Both the position numbers and the translations under genes were made by a program. The notes under the pieces were generated by a model. That model was not told the DNA's origin, made no database searches, and saw only the letters and a list, made by a program, of their open reading frames with translations. Below are positions 1 to 13,429 of a stretch of DNA of 64,000 nt, one piece after another (positions within the stretch are counted from its first letter, which is position 1; every line of letters starts with the position of its first letter). This DNA is from Tricholomella constricta. Its lineage: Eukaryota; Basidiomycota; Agaricomycetes; Agaricales; Lyophyllaceae. The stretch covers positions 45,239 to 109,238 of the forward strand of contig JAACJP010000068.1 of the NCBI GenBank assembly GCA_013368375.1, given 5' to 3'.

Positions 1-1863
1 AGTACCCTATGTGTTCATAATATATATGCTCTACTCAAAACGGTGGACGCCGCGCGATATCTTTACTCAGTGAGCCAGATCGCTAAGAGACTTTGAGAAC
101 CCTCGGTAACAGAACAATTATAGAAAATATACCCGGAGTGATATGTCCTCCGACAGTGCCTTTTGTTGATGAGCGCGCGTATAGAGTATTACTAAATGAT
201 TCCCAGCGCATGGGGGCTTTTGAGTTTTACGTCTCCTTTCTTCAGCCATGGATCTAATGCAGTGGTTTTGTAGACGCTGGGCACGTTCAAATGATTTATA
301 GCCAGAGACGTCCAGACAAGGTGGCATGGAAGCGCAGTGAGCGCTAACGCCAGTAGCAGCGTCGATCAATCAAGTGCTTTAGATGAGCTCACGTAGCCAG
401 CCCGAGAAGTGATCATAAAAATGACATCAAAGAATGGAGGAGGAGCGGTGCACCCGTAGTTCGGAAACTGCACATATCTAGAGAAACACCTCGTAAGGGG
501 ACTCGGACGATAGCAACAGCCAGAAATGTTGACGGGATCATTTGAATTGTTGGCCCGCGGTCTCACGATTGTTTGCAGCCACCAGAACTCTAGTATTCTC
601 GAAGCTCGGCGGTATAACACCTCCGAGTCTCCAGCGCCAGCTGCCAGGTTGAATGAACTTTATAAATATATACCTACACGTTTTCGCTCTTTCTTTCGCA
701 AGAGAGATATTCCGAAAAGTAAGGTGGCGTGAATGCGAATGCGAATGCTCCGGATTTGAGACTGGCGGTCGAAATTCGATATTCAACATCAATACTGACT
801 CAGAGAGGGATGCCATTCCGCAGGCTGGGTCAGGGTCAGGGTCAGGACAGCGCAGTGCGACGTCGATGAGAGCAGATCCCATAGACCTTGAGCGTCTAAA
901 CCAACCCCGTGAAAGAAAATCACAGCGTACTAAGAACTCAGAGAGGTGTCGGGAAGAGAGGCAGCCTTTTCCCCTCGAGCCTTCAAGATTTTGCAGCGGA
1001 TTCGCCCAGAGGAGCCTGCTCTGAAAGGTTCGCTGTCAATTCAAAGAAAAATGCAATCACAACTTTGCTGGAGTCGTCTACATCAGTCAATGTGACCCAG
1101 CGGCACAAGTTACTCAGTGCGAAATGATACAAAGCAAAAACGCTCCGTACGTTTCATGCTTGCTCAAATACCTTGTACTACGAGAAGTAGTGGATATGCG
1201 AACGAGGTGTGGCTCGTGTTGTGTTATTGTCGCTTGGAAAGAGGAAGGGTGGGTTCGCCATCACGCATCTGTGATGAGTGTGTGTGCTCATCCTGATCAA
1301 AAGTCTATCTATCCGAGAGTTTCGCAAACGACACTCGTCTTACAATTCATGCCAGAACTATATTGCCCTTACCAAAAAGACGACACCGACTACAATATAT
1401 ATAACGAGCTCCTACTAAGACACACAAGACAAAACCTTTAAAAACGCGGTGGTATGGAAGGCGGGGGCATCGCTAACAAGAAAAGGTTGTACACGAGGAG
1501 GGATGAGGTTTATACGAAGGCAGGAAGAACGCAGTATGCGGAACACCTAATGCGTTGCAGACATACGCACATAATACACACACACAACGACGAGATAGGG
1601 ATGACACGCTAAATGATAGTAAGAGATGAGGGAAAATAAAAAAATGAGAGAAAGCAAATGGCGAAAGCAAGACGGTTTTGAAGACACTAGGACATATAGA
1701 ATGAGCCCTGGAATCGCTGATTTCCTGGTGGTGTGAATGTTCCGGGACGCTTTGCGGGGCTAGCGGAGATATGATGTACAATGTCGTCCATCGTCGGCGA
1801 GAGGGACATTGCGACGTAGTGGATGTGGTAAAACACGTGAACAGGAGGGAGAGGATGGACAGC
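1..1863. other. Intergenic, no supported gene
   Basis: Short open frames exist on both strands, but none shows a recognisable domain, a convincing chain of introns or biased composition. There is a short (CA)n-type tract near 1570-1590, and a GT-rich/AG-rich stretch at 1620-1670. The right-hand part probably contains the 3' UTR of the minus-strand gene that ends at 1864. Confidence 0.5.
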
Positions 1864-2677
1864 TTAAGCCTGCAGGAAGACTGATCAGAAAAACCGATGT
1901 TATATTTGGACTTCAAACATACCGTAGCCTCTTCGGCTGCGACAGTTGCCTCGGCCTCTGCTTCCTCGGTCTCTGGTTCCTCAACAATAGTTTCGTCAAC
2001 GGGTGCAGTTGCTACCGGTTCTTGTCCTTCGACCGCAGCAGCAGCCTGCAGTAGACAAAACCACGCAGAAGTGGAAGTAGTACCAATCAGCACAACGAAT
2101 TAGGGAAACACGAGTGTGATCCCACGAAATGGGATTCAACCAAGAGGTATGAACGAACCTTAGATGCAGGTTTCTTTGACCCCGCTCGTGAAGCAGGTTT
2201 GGCAGAAGCCCGAGAGGCAGGTTTGGCAGCAGTGGTGGAGGGGGGCTTAGCAGACGCCTTCGACGTAGGCTTGGCTGACGCTTTGGACGCAGGTTTCGCG
2301 GCAGTCTTCGAGGCGGGCTTGGCAGCAGCCTTAGAAGCAGGTTTGGCCTAGAGATATTGTTTTAGCAATAAATTCGTCCATTCGGCAATAACAAGAACCT
2401 TCTTCGCAGGAGGGGGGGTTTCAGGCTCCCCTCCTTCAGCTGCGGGCTCGCCGTTGGGTTCCTCAGCCTCCTTGCGTTTCTTGCCTCTGGTGGACTTGGG
2501 TTTCTCCTCCTTGGCTTCTTCCTCGCCTTGTTTTTCCTTCTCCTTATCGGCTTTTTTCGCTCTCGGTTTGGCTGGCTTCTTGGCTACAGGCTCGGGCTTG
2601 GGCAGATCCTTTATCCGAGAGGAGCGACGGGGCTCTGCGACCTCAGTTGTGCCTGCTGTTGCTGTTTTTCTGGGCAT
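1864..2677 (-). CDS. Small basic nuclear protein, histone H1 / AT-hook-like
   Basis: I assemble four exons: 2677-2399, 2347-2159, 2045-1923 and 1869-1864. All three introns (51, 113 and 53 nt) are GT/AG and phase 0, giving about 198 residues. Residues 1-93 are Lys/Arg/Glu-rich, with an RRSSRIKDLPKPEP stretch and an AT-hook-like RGKKRK. Residues 94-156 are almost entirely AKPASK-type repeats, like the C-terminal tail of histone H1. Residues 157-198 are acidic (Glu/Ala-rich), and the last exon supplies one Ala and the stop. No winged-helix globular domain is visible, so this is not a full linker histone. A DNA- or chromatin-binding role is inferred from composition only. The first intron uses a weak donor (GTTCTT); reading through it gives a stop after about 20 extra residues. 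Confidence 0.72.
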
Positions 2678-3364
2678 GGTTGCAGCGGGAGGAGGAGGAC
2701 AATGAAGGAAAGATGGATGGAAGTGGGAGAAGATGAGCGCAGACGCGTTGGAATTCCGAAATCGATTCCAACCTTGGTTTATCGACAAGCAAGAGCAAAT
2801 ACAATCACGTGCGTCGCGACTTCTCACGTGACATCATGCATTGACGCGCTTTATTGGAATGTTTTCTCCAAAGTTCCCCCATGCGAGTCCGGTGGCCGTA
2901 AGGTTGTCGTCCATTCCCCTGTTGACGTTCACCACACCTTGCAGATCATTCCCAGCCCTAGGCTGAGATAATCACCCGACTGAAGGTAAACAAAGATGGT
3001 GATGAAAAGTACTTGATAGTTGCAGAAAATGATATCGGGAAAAAAAAGAGTAAGCTCTTCCATCCCAACTAAAGGCTGGTTAATTAACCTGCACGACAAT
3101 AGAGAAAGGTAGAAACCATGGGCCGGGATGTGGCTCATGTCTAAATCCAGAAAATTGCGGCGAGCTCCGCGGATGCAACGAGAAGGTAGAAACACGATTG
3201 AAGCCAGTTGGACATTGATCTCCATGTATATCCTCTTATGGGGTCAATCTTGAAGCTTGATGTCGTAGGTAATGATCATTGATCTGCCTTCGGTGTTCGT
3301 TCTTTGGAGAGACGCTTCACCTATACAAGGAGGGTATCAAAAAATAACAGCTCCATTAATGGTC

Positions 3365-3468
3365 GAGTGTCAGGAAGGGTGAATGTACACCTCAAAGCTC
3401 ACTTTTATGATGTATGGAGTGTCAGGAAGGGTGAATGTACACCTCAAAGCTCACTTTTATGATGTATG
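3365..3468. repeat. Perfect 52-bp tandem duplication
   Basis: The 52-base unit beginning gagtgtcagg at 3365 is repeated without a visible change from 3417 to 3468. No gene overlaps it. Confidence 0.95.
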
Positions 3469-5200
3469 ATCGGTTGTCACCACAAGGAACTCCCCAAAAC
3501 GCGCTGATATCGACATTCTACCTACGAGGAACGCAGGTTGCTACTGAAGAGACGTTACATTCATGGAGATGAGATTTCCTACTGTACTGGAACTAACGCA
3601 CCGGGAGTCGGGCGAGATCCTCCATGACCGCCCGCAGACGATTAATTTGATAACGAGATCCACCAACCGCAAGGTTAAGGCTTCGAAGGCGCTGAAGGTA
3701 GCTGGGGCTTTTCCGCGTAAATATTCTGAAACCCCGTAAGCCTAGACGCAGACGCTCGTGATGATTCGACATCAATAAGACAACGAGCGAAACACATAGA
3801 CAAGTGGCAGGTAGCAAGTGAATGGGAAAACATACAGTACAGAAGAAAAGTCCAAAATCAGCCTTGGACGTCTCGAGGTAAATTTCTCCCTTTCGACCTG
3901 GCATATCCGCATTTCTTTGCGACTGAGCTGGCTTTATTATGAGCACGCTTACAGTTCCATTGGACACGTCGATCATACCTTGGATAAGAAGTCGAGTAAA
4001 TCCCGAGAAAGTTCTTCAGAACCGATGTAGAACTCGTGAGGTTCGGCGCCGGCATCGCCGATATCTGTGGAAAGGGGGCAGTTAGGATGATGAATTTGGG
4101 TGAGTAGAGAACGCGGTCCAGGACGTCAAAAATGAGGTCAAAGAGTCCGAAGCTGTTAACCAGTGAGTGCCTAATAGTTCCGCCGTTCATAATATACCAT
4201 TCATGACGACTGGGCGGCAAAAATTGTGTAAACGGCATCCGTGGCGCAGATCCTTGGATCTTTTCTTATATTGGACATTCCGAGTCGACCAAAATAATTT
4301 CGGCTCGGAGATGAGCGAGTCCTGCCAGCAATAGAACGCCCTCATCCCGGACCATTTATTCACCTTAAGAAACATATTCAAGGTTGGGTGTCTGGTTAAG
4401 GCTGGAATCAGGGAGGCGACTGCGAAAGAGGTGAAAGCAAGATGAGTGATCACTAATTCGTGGACGTGTACTCCCCACGTGAGGGTCTTTTGCGTTCAGA
4501 TGATAATCTCTAAGCTCCGGTTCAACGCCGATTTACATGCACTCTGTCTCCATCCTCCATCCCGACATGCCCTCGATGTCTGCCTCGTCGTCCACGGCTT
4601 CTTCCTCCGTACAGATCTCGTCGTTCAGTTTGGCTATCTGGATCCACTTACTCTCTGTTAATCCTGTTATCTTATCGTTGTTGCTTGGCTACCATGTTTG
4701 CCAAGACCAACTTCGAGTTCAAGCCTTCTCTCGTTCGATGCCGCCGTCATGATGTGTATCTACTGCTTGAAGATCTTCAAACGAGCGAAATCTCCCTGAA
4801 AACATACTCAATCCAGTCTTCCCAGTCTGATACGTTTTCTTGTGCTGGTCCCTGGCTGATTCTATGATGCTTCCTTTGGCCTCTGCGCTTCTGAACTCAA
4901 TAACGAGGCATCAGAAGATGGGCCACCTCATGCTGTGATTTCTTTCCGCCAAGTTTCGCTGGCGATCTGCATGAATACAATGCCAGATACACAATTTCAG
5001 GAAGGCCTGGGCACTTGCGAAGTCGAAGCGCGTTGGATGCATGGATTACCCGCGTTCTTCTTTCCGCCATGTGATTGACGCGTCTTTGATCGAGGTTCCG
5101 TGCCAAATATACATCCGCTCAGCCTCGTCAACGAGAAATATCAAGGTCCAACTATCCTCGCTCCGACGTCGTTTCGCTATAGCGATTGGTGTCCAAAACA

Positions 5201-5541
5201 TTCGTCGTTGCATCCCTTTCGAAGTTTTCCCTATCAACAAGTAACCACGGACTCTCTGCATCGGATTCCCGTCTAACCGCGTCTGAAACGTCACCGGCGC
5301 CCGTTATACAGAACGCCACACCAGGCCGGATCTTTCTGCTCGTTTGCTTGTTGATTTTCTGTTCGTCCCGGTGATCGTCGTCGTTGCACCTTCGAAGTTT
5401 TTTCCTATCAACTAGTGACTACGGACTCTCTGCGTCGGGTTCCCGTCTATCCGCGTATGAAACGTCGGCGGCGCCCGTTGTACAAAACGCCACACCAGGC
5501 CCGATCTTTCTGCTTGTTGATTTTTCTGTTCGTCCCGGTGA
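5201..5541. repeat. Imperfect tandem duplication, unit about 170 bp
   Basis: The segment 5201-5374 (from ttcgtcgttgca to cgtcccggtgat) recurs as 5377-5541 with scattered substitutions and small indels. The divergence makes it clearly older than the 52-bp duplication at 3365. Confidence 0.9.
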
Positions 5542-5793
5542 TTGACCTCGAAGCGGAGCCCACGAGTGGGCACTGAGGACAACTACACCGCATCTCGTCA
5601 GACACGGACGAAATGTGGTCGCGTTATTTCTAATTTACTTTGGGTGTTCATGGATAGCTCGTAATCCAGCGCTGCAGCGACCAGAGACCGCGACGCAACC
5701 GTCGAGCCTTGGTATCTCCATTCGGAAGTGCATTCCTCGGTTGCTTGGCGATATGCACACCATGCTCGACATCCCGAATACAGTACCTCTATA

Positions 5794-5962
5794 CCTCTCT
5801 ATACCAGCCCGATATCATGGATCAATCTGTCCAGGTGCCGGTTGGCTGTCATGTCCACTTACGGCTTCAACAATGGGGTACCTCTATACCAGCCCGATAT
5901 CATGGATCGATCTCTCCAGGTGTTGGCTGGCTGTTATATCTACTCACGGCTTCGAAAATGGG
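5794..5962. repeat. Imperfect tandem duplication, unit about 85 bp
   Basis: Two copies share the core ataccagcccgatatcatgg (about 5801 and 5887) and the same order of following words (ccaggtg, ggctg, acggcttc). They differ by substitutions and short indels. Confidence 0.88.
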
Positions 5963-7232
5963 AATAATGCTTGAATCTGGTTTTTCATGTGCCTAATCTC
6001 GTGTATTGTTCCGTCCTTGTTGGGGGGTTGGTGCAATCGAAATTGCTCAGTTGCGACAGGCTGCCATGGTGGCCCTCACAATTTCTTCACCCTCTACGTC
6101 AATTCTTACGATGATAATAATCCAATGCCTGGTCCCATCGTGCCTACTGTGCGAAAATCTTGCCAAACGCGTTTTTCCACTTTTCACAGCAATTCCGAAG
6201 GGAGCTATGTCACTTTTTCTGACACGCTGCCTCTGGGGAATGGCCCATGGGTAAGCTATAAACTCCGGCATGCTAATGACAGTCCCGGTGCCCGGGTCCA
6301 TGCGCTTGTTGTGAGGAAATTAACCCACACCACAAAACCATGAGGTGAGAAGACATCGTTCTCGATATGACCACTGTGTGTGTGTTGGCTGTGCAGATGA
6401 GCAACTCCAAGACGATCTAACATACACGCGAGAGAACCCACGCATCACACATTCTTATCATCAACAATGATAAAGCACATGTCGAAATACTTAGCCACTT
6501 CCTCGAACAAAACAAACAGACTCAACCTGAGGAAGCGCAAAAAATATACTCTGGAGAAATTCCACACGCTGCGCGCAGCTATCCGTTGAGAGGGAAAAAA
6601 AATCAGGGAAAGAGAGTTGAGAAAAAGCGAATCTGGCAGATTGGCCTGCCCAAAAAACTACCTCCGTACGATGCCGAAAGTCAAAGTGAAAACGGATGGC
6701 AAGGGTCATCGATCGCGTCATTGACACTCAAGCGATGGGATCATTGGGATGCGATAGGAAACGCTTTGGAGCGACTGTGGTGACTCGTAAAATCACCTCA
6801 CGAGGTCGGTCAGGGGGGCCAGGCTGCGAGAGGGTGGGTGGGAACGGCCGCGTGTAGATGCGGTCTAGGCGATAAGTACCTGTGCACCACATGTCGCCCG
6901 TCCGACAGGTTCGGATAGATATGGCGTATGTATGTCGTAGACAGAGACTTTTGACAGGTCGCTAAGTCGTCACAAATCCGGTTATGTAGATAAATTACTC
7001 TCGAGACGAAAGTCCGCGGACGCCTCAGGGACAGAAAAACTCATGTGCACGGGTGAGTGTGAAGGAGATGATTCAGAAATTGGTATTTTTTGCGACAGAA
7101 CATTAGGTATTCGCAGTATTGAACAAGTTTATGGTCACATGTGCATGAACTGCAGTAAGTATTGTATGGCATTTGATTGTACAATCACAACCCCGGGTGG
7201 ACGAGAAATGGAGAATGCGATGATGGGTGGGC

Positions 7233-9924
7233 TCAGTTTGAGAAGAGTATACGGTAAAGCCGGACGTAGAAGGGGGCGCGTTTGCGTTCAGCACGCCACT
7301 GAAAGGAGGAAGGAAGTAAGACGGCAGATCTGAGGCAAAGGGCGCAACGAAACATACCTCGCGCATCTCCTCAACGGTGAGCCAACTCTTGCGACCAGTC
7401 TAGTAATCATCATTTAAGTATTCTGGAGACATCACGGAGCATGGAAGGAAACGTACGTCAAGGTCGATTTCGGGGATTTTCTTGGGGAGAGTTCTCTTCC
7501 AAGCGAATCCTAGACACCAGAAAAGCAACATAACGGGTGCGGCGAGATACGCAGCTTCGAGGGAATGGAGGTCAGCTGCAGATCGGGGTGTATAGAAAAG
7601 AGCCGGGACATACAGAAGAAGTCCTCAGCAACCGCCATGGGGTCATCTTTCATGCCGCCAATGGGCCAGACAGCCTAATGACTTGTCAGATGATTGGAAG
7701 GTAACAGTGGAGATTCCCGACTCACGATATAAAATTGAGCGATGAGCACAAGGCTGAGAAGGATGACACCGAACCATGAGCCGTAAACGCCACCGAGAGC
7801 CTTGAAAGGCAGTTCCTCGAGAGAGTGGCCTTGGTAGGCCCAAGCCTTCCTGAACCGGATGCTGGGACAAATGAGTAAGCGTAAAACGGCTGAAAGGTAT
7901 AAGAACGTACTGGCAAAGGCAGATAGTCATCCACGTGAAGATGGTGGAAAGACCCGAAAGAGCCAGAAGCCATTTGACTGTGGAGTTATCGTTAATTCAC
8001 GTCTTGAAGCCAGCATACTTTAAACAGCACTCACAGACGACATCTCCAGCAGCCACAACGTTAACGTAGGCGAGTGGAGCCCAGGCCAAGATCGCAAGAA
8101 CCGAATACAAGGGGCGAGAGGACTTGTCGACTGGACAAAACAGTACACAATGAGCGATTTCGTCTTCTCACTGAGAGAAGTAACATACCATAACAGAAGA
8201 TCTTGGGTGCATATCCGGTCTCTGCGAGCGCGGTGAGAGTTCGGGATCCAGCGTACACGCAAGCCATGCCAATGGACAAGACGGAAATGCAAATAGTAAC
8301 GTTGATGAAGTCTGTACACATGGCTTAGCATCCGAGAGGAAAATATTGGGGTCTAATACTTACGGTTGAGACCGGGGATTTTAGCCATGTCGAGCGCGAT
8401 GACAAAAGGAGATGCAGCTAATGCCATGTCAGAAAATGTTGGAGAGCAAGTGATTGTACGACATACCAGCGCCTCCTCCACCGAGCAATCTGGGTTCATT
8501 GTAGGGAATCATCAGGCCGATGAGGGTCAGGGAGCTGATGTAAATGATTGTCTGAAGAAAAAAAATCATAAGGGAAGGCGCTGATAAGAAGGCTGAAAAC
8601 ACTTACGATACGCCAGAAGGTACCCTTGACAGCGGCAGGCATAGTCTCACGCGGGTTGGGCGTCTCACTGGCAGCAAGACCAACCAACTCGGTACCAGCT
8701 GTGTAAATCTATCAGACGTAGCTCATAAAAATGGAGAACATCTTCCTTACCGAACGAGAAAGCGGCTAGAAAGGCATCAATAAAAGTGTCTTGGCAAAAG
8801 AGCGAAAAGATGCGCACCAGTCACGAACACAGCGCAAACACCTTTGAACCCGTTGGCGAAAGCACCCGGCTTGCTCCAGCGTAAGCCGCCGACATAATGA
8901 TCGAAATCACCACCCTTAGGGCCACCGCCACAGACGCAGATACTGGAAGATGGCATCGTCACGTCATATGTCATGGAGGATTGCCGGAGCTTGACTTACA
9001 TTCCGATGAAGATGAACATGACGACGACCAAAAGCTTCAAACAGGACGACCAGAACTCTTCCTCTGCGAAGCCGAGTGTTCCGAACACGCTGACAATGAC
9101 TGGCAAAGGGGAGTCAGAAAGAGGTTGTTATGCAGAATGAAGTGAGATCTACCAATGACGGCCCAGAAAATGGTGATCCAGGCAGCTATTGGCACGTTGG
9201 CTTTCCAGTATTGCACCGTTGTTCCAGCGACAGTGATTTCCAGAGGAAGTACGACCGCCCATTGGAAAACGTAGTTCCATCCCATAGCGAAGGCAAAAGA
9301 CGGGTCCAAGAAACGTCCAGCAAGAGTATAGAATCCACCAGAGACCGGATACAGGATACACATTTCACCAAGAGCCTGAATTGGATTGGTAAATTGGGGA
9401 TTTATTGGTCAGATTTACGGAGACGCGCTCACCTGAGTGACGTTGATCAACATGATGCCCATGAGAACCCACGCAACAATGATACCAGCGGGCCCACCCA
9501 GATGCAGTGCTGAACCTGAGCCGACGAAAAGACCAGTACCAATACTGCCGCCTGCACATGTGATGAACAAAGCAAAGCGTGCACAAAAAGGACAGAAAGG
9601 ACGAACCGACAGCAATCATCTGAAGATGCCGAGCCTTCATCTTCTGTTGAAGCATAGGGTTCTGCGCCCTCAGTTTTTCAATATTTTCAATATTCTCTCC
9701 AGCGATGGCGAGACCACTATGAATTCGCAGGTGAGCATTGAAGAATACTCAAATACGCGAGCAACTCACCCAGTGGTTCCAGGAGCGCGCTTGAAGCTCT
9801 CGAAGTTCACACCGAGGCGGGTCCAGACGCTCTCCTTCGATGGGTCGTAGAACTCCACCGCCGGGGGGCCACCCGAGCTGACGCTCGCGACATCGTACTT
9901 CTCCTCCACTTTCTTGTTCTCCAT
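7233..9924 (-). CDS. Amino acid permease (fungal YAT/AAP family)
   Basis: Plasma-membrane proton-coupled amino acid uptake is the expected role. The ATG at 9924 opens a hydrophilic N-terminus (MENKKVEEKYDVASVSSGG). About 17 short exons then spell the family landmarks in order: KARHLQMIAVGG then SIGTGLFVGSG (TM1, about 9552-9480), GEMCILYPVSGGFYTLAGRF (about 9370-9310), GWNYVFQW, TELVGLAASETPNPRETMP (about 8700-8640), a TM segment containing LTLIGLMIPYN, SVLSIGMACVYAGSRTLTALAETGYAPKIF (split across this quote for length; about 8290-8200), and the C-terminal RKSWLTVEEMRE. The last exon, 7298-7233, joins through a GTATGT...TTTCAG intron and gives WRAERKRAPFYVRLYRILFSN then stop, a typical end for this family. 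Introns are 45-70 nt. Substrate specificity cannot be read from the sequence. The gene appears intact. Confidence 0.93.
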
Positions 9925-12900
9925 AGCCTCAGCGGAAGTGGAGTACGGGTATGGGAGGTGGGGAGGGGACAGGTGGGAAGAAGTGACATCGGGTACTGGT
10001 ATTTATGTTCGAAGACTCGTCACCAGGCGGCTAACCCCTAGAAACAGATGCTACTGAATCTGGCACACGAATTTGGAAACACGCAGGAGGCCAAGGCCGA
10101 AATCGTACCTTGAGAAGAACACATCGATCTCACATATGTCGCGCGCCGCCCAATTCGGTCGGAAATTGAAAATGATGGAACGGCTCTGCGCCTCACGACC
10201 TCCGATCGTGACATCCACGATTAAATCCATTGGTCTACCTCGGGAAGATGAAAAAACCAATCGAGATGAAAGTACTGCCCATTTGGAATCTTTGATTCGG
10301 TTCGTTCCTAGGGACCGCATGGAACATTGGCATGAAGGCCACAAGCGCTACCTCCGTTTAACAAAGGGGAAAATCACGGTTGCAGTCTGCACGGTGCTGC
10401 AGTGTTATGATAAGGCTACGCGTCGCGAGGTGTATAACGATAGGCAAATCTCCAAAGCAAGTTTCTTCGCGACTGGACAAAAATAGCTTCTGTACCACCA
10501 GGAAGAAATTATGAGAATTGATACAAATACAAAGACAAGCAAACTCTACAAACATTTCTGTGGAGAGATAGGATCATGCCATCCCTGGCGTTGATCCGTC
10601 CGGCCATCTCTGGAGCTTGGATTTGAGCAGGCAGAGGACAGTTCGGGTGGAAGTTTGTTCGGAAGCAGTTATTTGTATTTGCTTGTAGTTATGGGCAATG
10701 GTAAACAGACATTTGCTTGGCGCCCCTTGGCCAAAAATACCCACATGGCTTCAAACTTCAACCCTGTTCAAGCTCAGGTTCCTATTGATTCCCCACGTCC
10801 GACGCGCTATCAACTCCTCTCTATCCTAGTCCTCAATAGGTTGGCAAGTATGCTTACAGGTACGGCCCCGCTCAATTATGACAGCGCTGAGGAGTTGCGG
10901 AGCAAGTGCGTCAGCCGGGTCTCAATTTTTCCAGGTGTCCAGGACTTTGGGCAGCAATCGGTATCATCAGGTGTCACAAGCGAAGCGATGTGAACAGTTG
11001 CCGGTCCTTTACCCCACATTAACGTAGAATTTATCAGCGATGTATGTCCACATGGATTATCGTCCGAGCGCTGTAAACGACATCGACTCTCCTCGCAAAA
11101 ATTCTACGAAACACTGGAGTTGGCGCCTATGACGACTTGCTACCACAACCAACAGTCTCCTTGACAGGCGTTTTACATCTCTGCAACGCTCACTCGCATG
11201 GCCTGGCCCACCTGATTATCGGATATGATCGACGCCCATGGACACGCATGACCGAAAGATCTACAAACATATGTGTCAGCTGTGCGTATTCATCACTCAC
11301 GCTTCGATTGTTGGGCGCTTAAGCAGAACGAGAATGTTACTGTGACCTGGAATCAAATCCATTATGCAATTATCTCCAGGACTGCGTACCTCGCTCGGAA
11401 CATACGCGACTGCAACGTATTCCTAATACTGCTCGTCTGCTCGGATTCAATGATATCGGAGTGCAATGTCCTCCAGACTTCGTTAGCATTGGGGTCGTAT
11501 ATTCCTTGTAGGCTGAGGCTTTTTCCACGTCCCTGAGGCAAATGTCGCGCTTATACTCAGAACCACACAATTTCCCTCCGTATCCGTAGCTTACCGTGTG
11601 GCAGACGACCAACGCATTGGTAGAAGACGCCATCATCATGCGAACTCCGTAGACCCTGAGGAACTCGGAGCGGTAAATTCCAGCGTCTACATTCTTCGAC
11701 GTGGACGCTCGAAATTGATACGCGTCATATGATGCGCTTGGGCGCTTAAATAACTTCCAGTGATCTACATACCCGACCTTCTCCGTAGCGCAGGGGTCAA
11801 TAGGCGCCAGTCGGTGTGATATGCAGATAGAAAATATCATCACCGAATCAGATGCGTGCAGAATTCTCACCGAGGTCCATATTTGAAGATACAGTCGATC
11901 GGAAGGACAACGGTGGTCTGTTTTGAAAATTCTATCAATTCAGTATCAAATAGTATCATAAGTCGGTTAGATAACAGATATGTTGACCTGATCCTCGATC
12001 CCGCAATAGCGACAAAAAATTTCGAACCATTCAAAGTTGGCACTACACAGACCGGGAATTTTCGTGGAGAACGACTCCAAGTCATCGGCGGAGTGAGATG
12101 GTAATCAGGTCATGCACCCAATGGCTGACTGCTGCGATCTGGAGAGAAAAAAATTTGAAAAAGAAAAATTCATAGCCGGTGGGGGTGATCGAGAAAGTGT
12201 GGGGTTAGCGACCGGCGCGGCCCATCCACCTCCAGAGACAACAGTAACCACGATCAGCGCCACAAAGCCACGAGTTGCGGAAATAGTAGCGGATCGGAAC
12301 GGACGATGAGCTGAAGAACCGCTGCGTCCATGTTTTTTTTTCCTCAACGCTCCGTGCGGCGTGAGGTACTCTCCTGCGGCTGGGGCCTCAAGGCGATGCA
12401 AGTATGACCCAGCTTGTCCCAGTTTCCACAGGGCCCCTCCCAGCTCCAACTCCAATCACTCCGGAGACGTCCGTTTGGGTTTGGGTTTGGGGTTTGCGTT
12501 CGATCAGCAAAACTCTCCATTGCACTGCACCCGTCATAATCTATTTTACCATTTGTCGTCCGTTGTCATCTTTGTACGCCGAGGGCGACCCCACGACCCC
12601 ACGATATTTATCATCCATTCCATCTCATCACGGTCATGATCAGACCTCAGAAGCTTATTTAAATTTGGAATTTTGGAGCCGGGCTGTTTTTTTTTCAAAT
12701 CTGGCCAGGGCAACGAATGCTTCACAGCATCTGAGGCTCTCCCAAGCCCTTTCTCGCGTTCGAGAATACTTTGTCGTACCTAAGTAGCGTCAGATGACCA
12801 TCTTGAATGCGACCTAAGAGTATACAATTGAAACAGGTCAGGGCAACAGCGACGGAACATGTCAATCATCGTACGAGACGCGCGCCGGGACGCGGATTCT

Positions 12901-13429
12901 CAAGATTGCAGTGACAACCAAAATTAAGCTCACCTGGTAAAAATAACTAGCTGGAAGTCGGCAGACGTCCTTGATCCTTGCCCTTGACATACTCGAACAC
13001 TCTCCATGGGATAAGACGGTTGGATTCGTTCGAGTACAACAAAGTTTATTTAAGCGGGACAGATGCGAGAATTCGAAGTTACATCTCTCCGCAGATCAAA
13101 TTTTACAGATACGCTGCGCATGCAATCCGTTGAGAATCGATAACGACAAACGACGGACGACGGACGGAACGCGCATCCATGACACTGTCAGATACTGTCA
13201 CTGTCAAAGGAGAACCTGATGAGAAGCCATCCCATTACGCCGCACTGCGTTTTCCCACTATCAACATATGTAACACCAACAGGCAGGAGGACTGTGAAAA
13301 CAAACCCACATGCATCTAACACAGGGAACGTAAGGGCCGCGCCATTGAATGCAGTCATGGGAAATCAACATATCCATACCACAGATAAATAAACACTTCC
13401 CCACCAAAGGCCGCAGTCACTTATGTAGT
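9925..13429. other. Intergenic region, no recognised gene
   Basis: This holds the presumed promoter of the permease. A plus-strand open frame runs to 10486 (first ATG about 10139); it is Lys/Arg-rich and unrecognised. Minus-strand frames at 11370-11870 show no domain. Around 12476-12496 there is a run of GTTTGGGTTTGGG-type repeats. I see no RNA gene here. Confidence 0.45.

Larger units (their letters stand above)
2678..7232. other. Long gene-poor stretch with three local duplications
   Basis: No open frame here has a recognisable domain. The minus-strand frames between 3590 and 4450 have some hydrophobic segments and might be exons of an unrecognised or decayed gene, but I could not join them. 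Three tandem duplications, listed separately, lie at 3365-3468, 5201-5541 and 5794-5962. The plus-strand frame at 5987-6343 (118 codons) has no recognisable motif. Confidence 0.45.

Noticed and set aside
10073..10486. Plus-strand 137-codon frame upstream of the permease
   Set aside because: The first codon is not ATG, composition is basic and unpatterned, and no intron or domain supports it.
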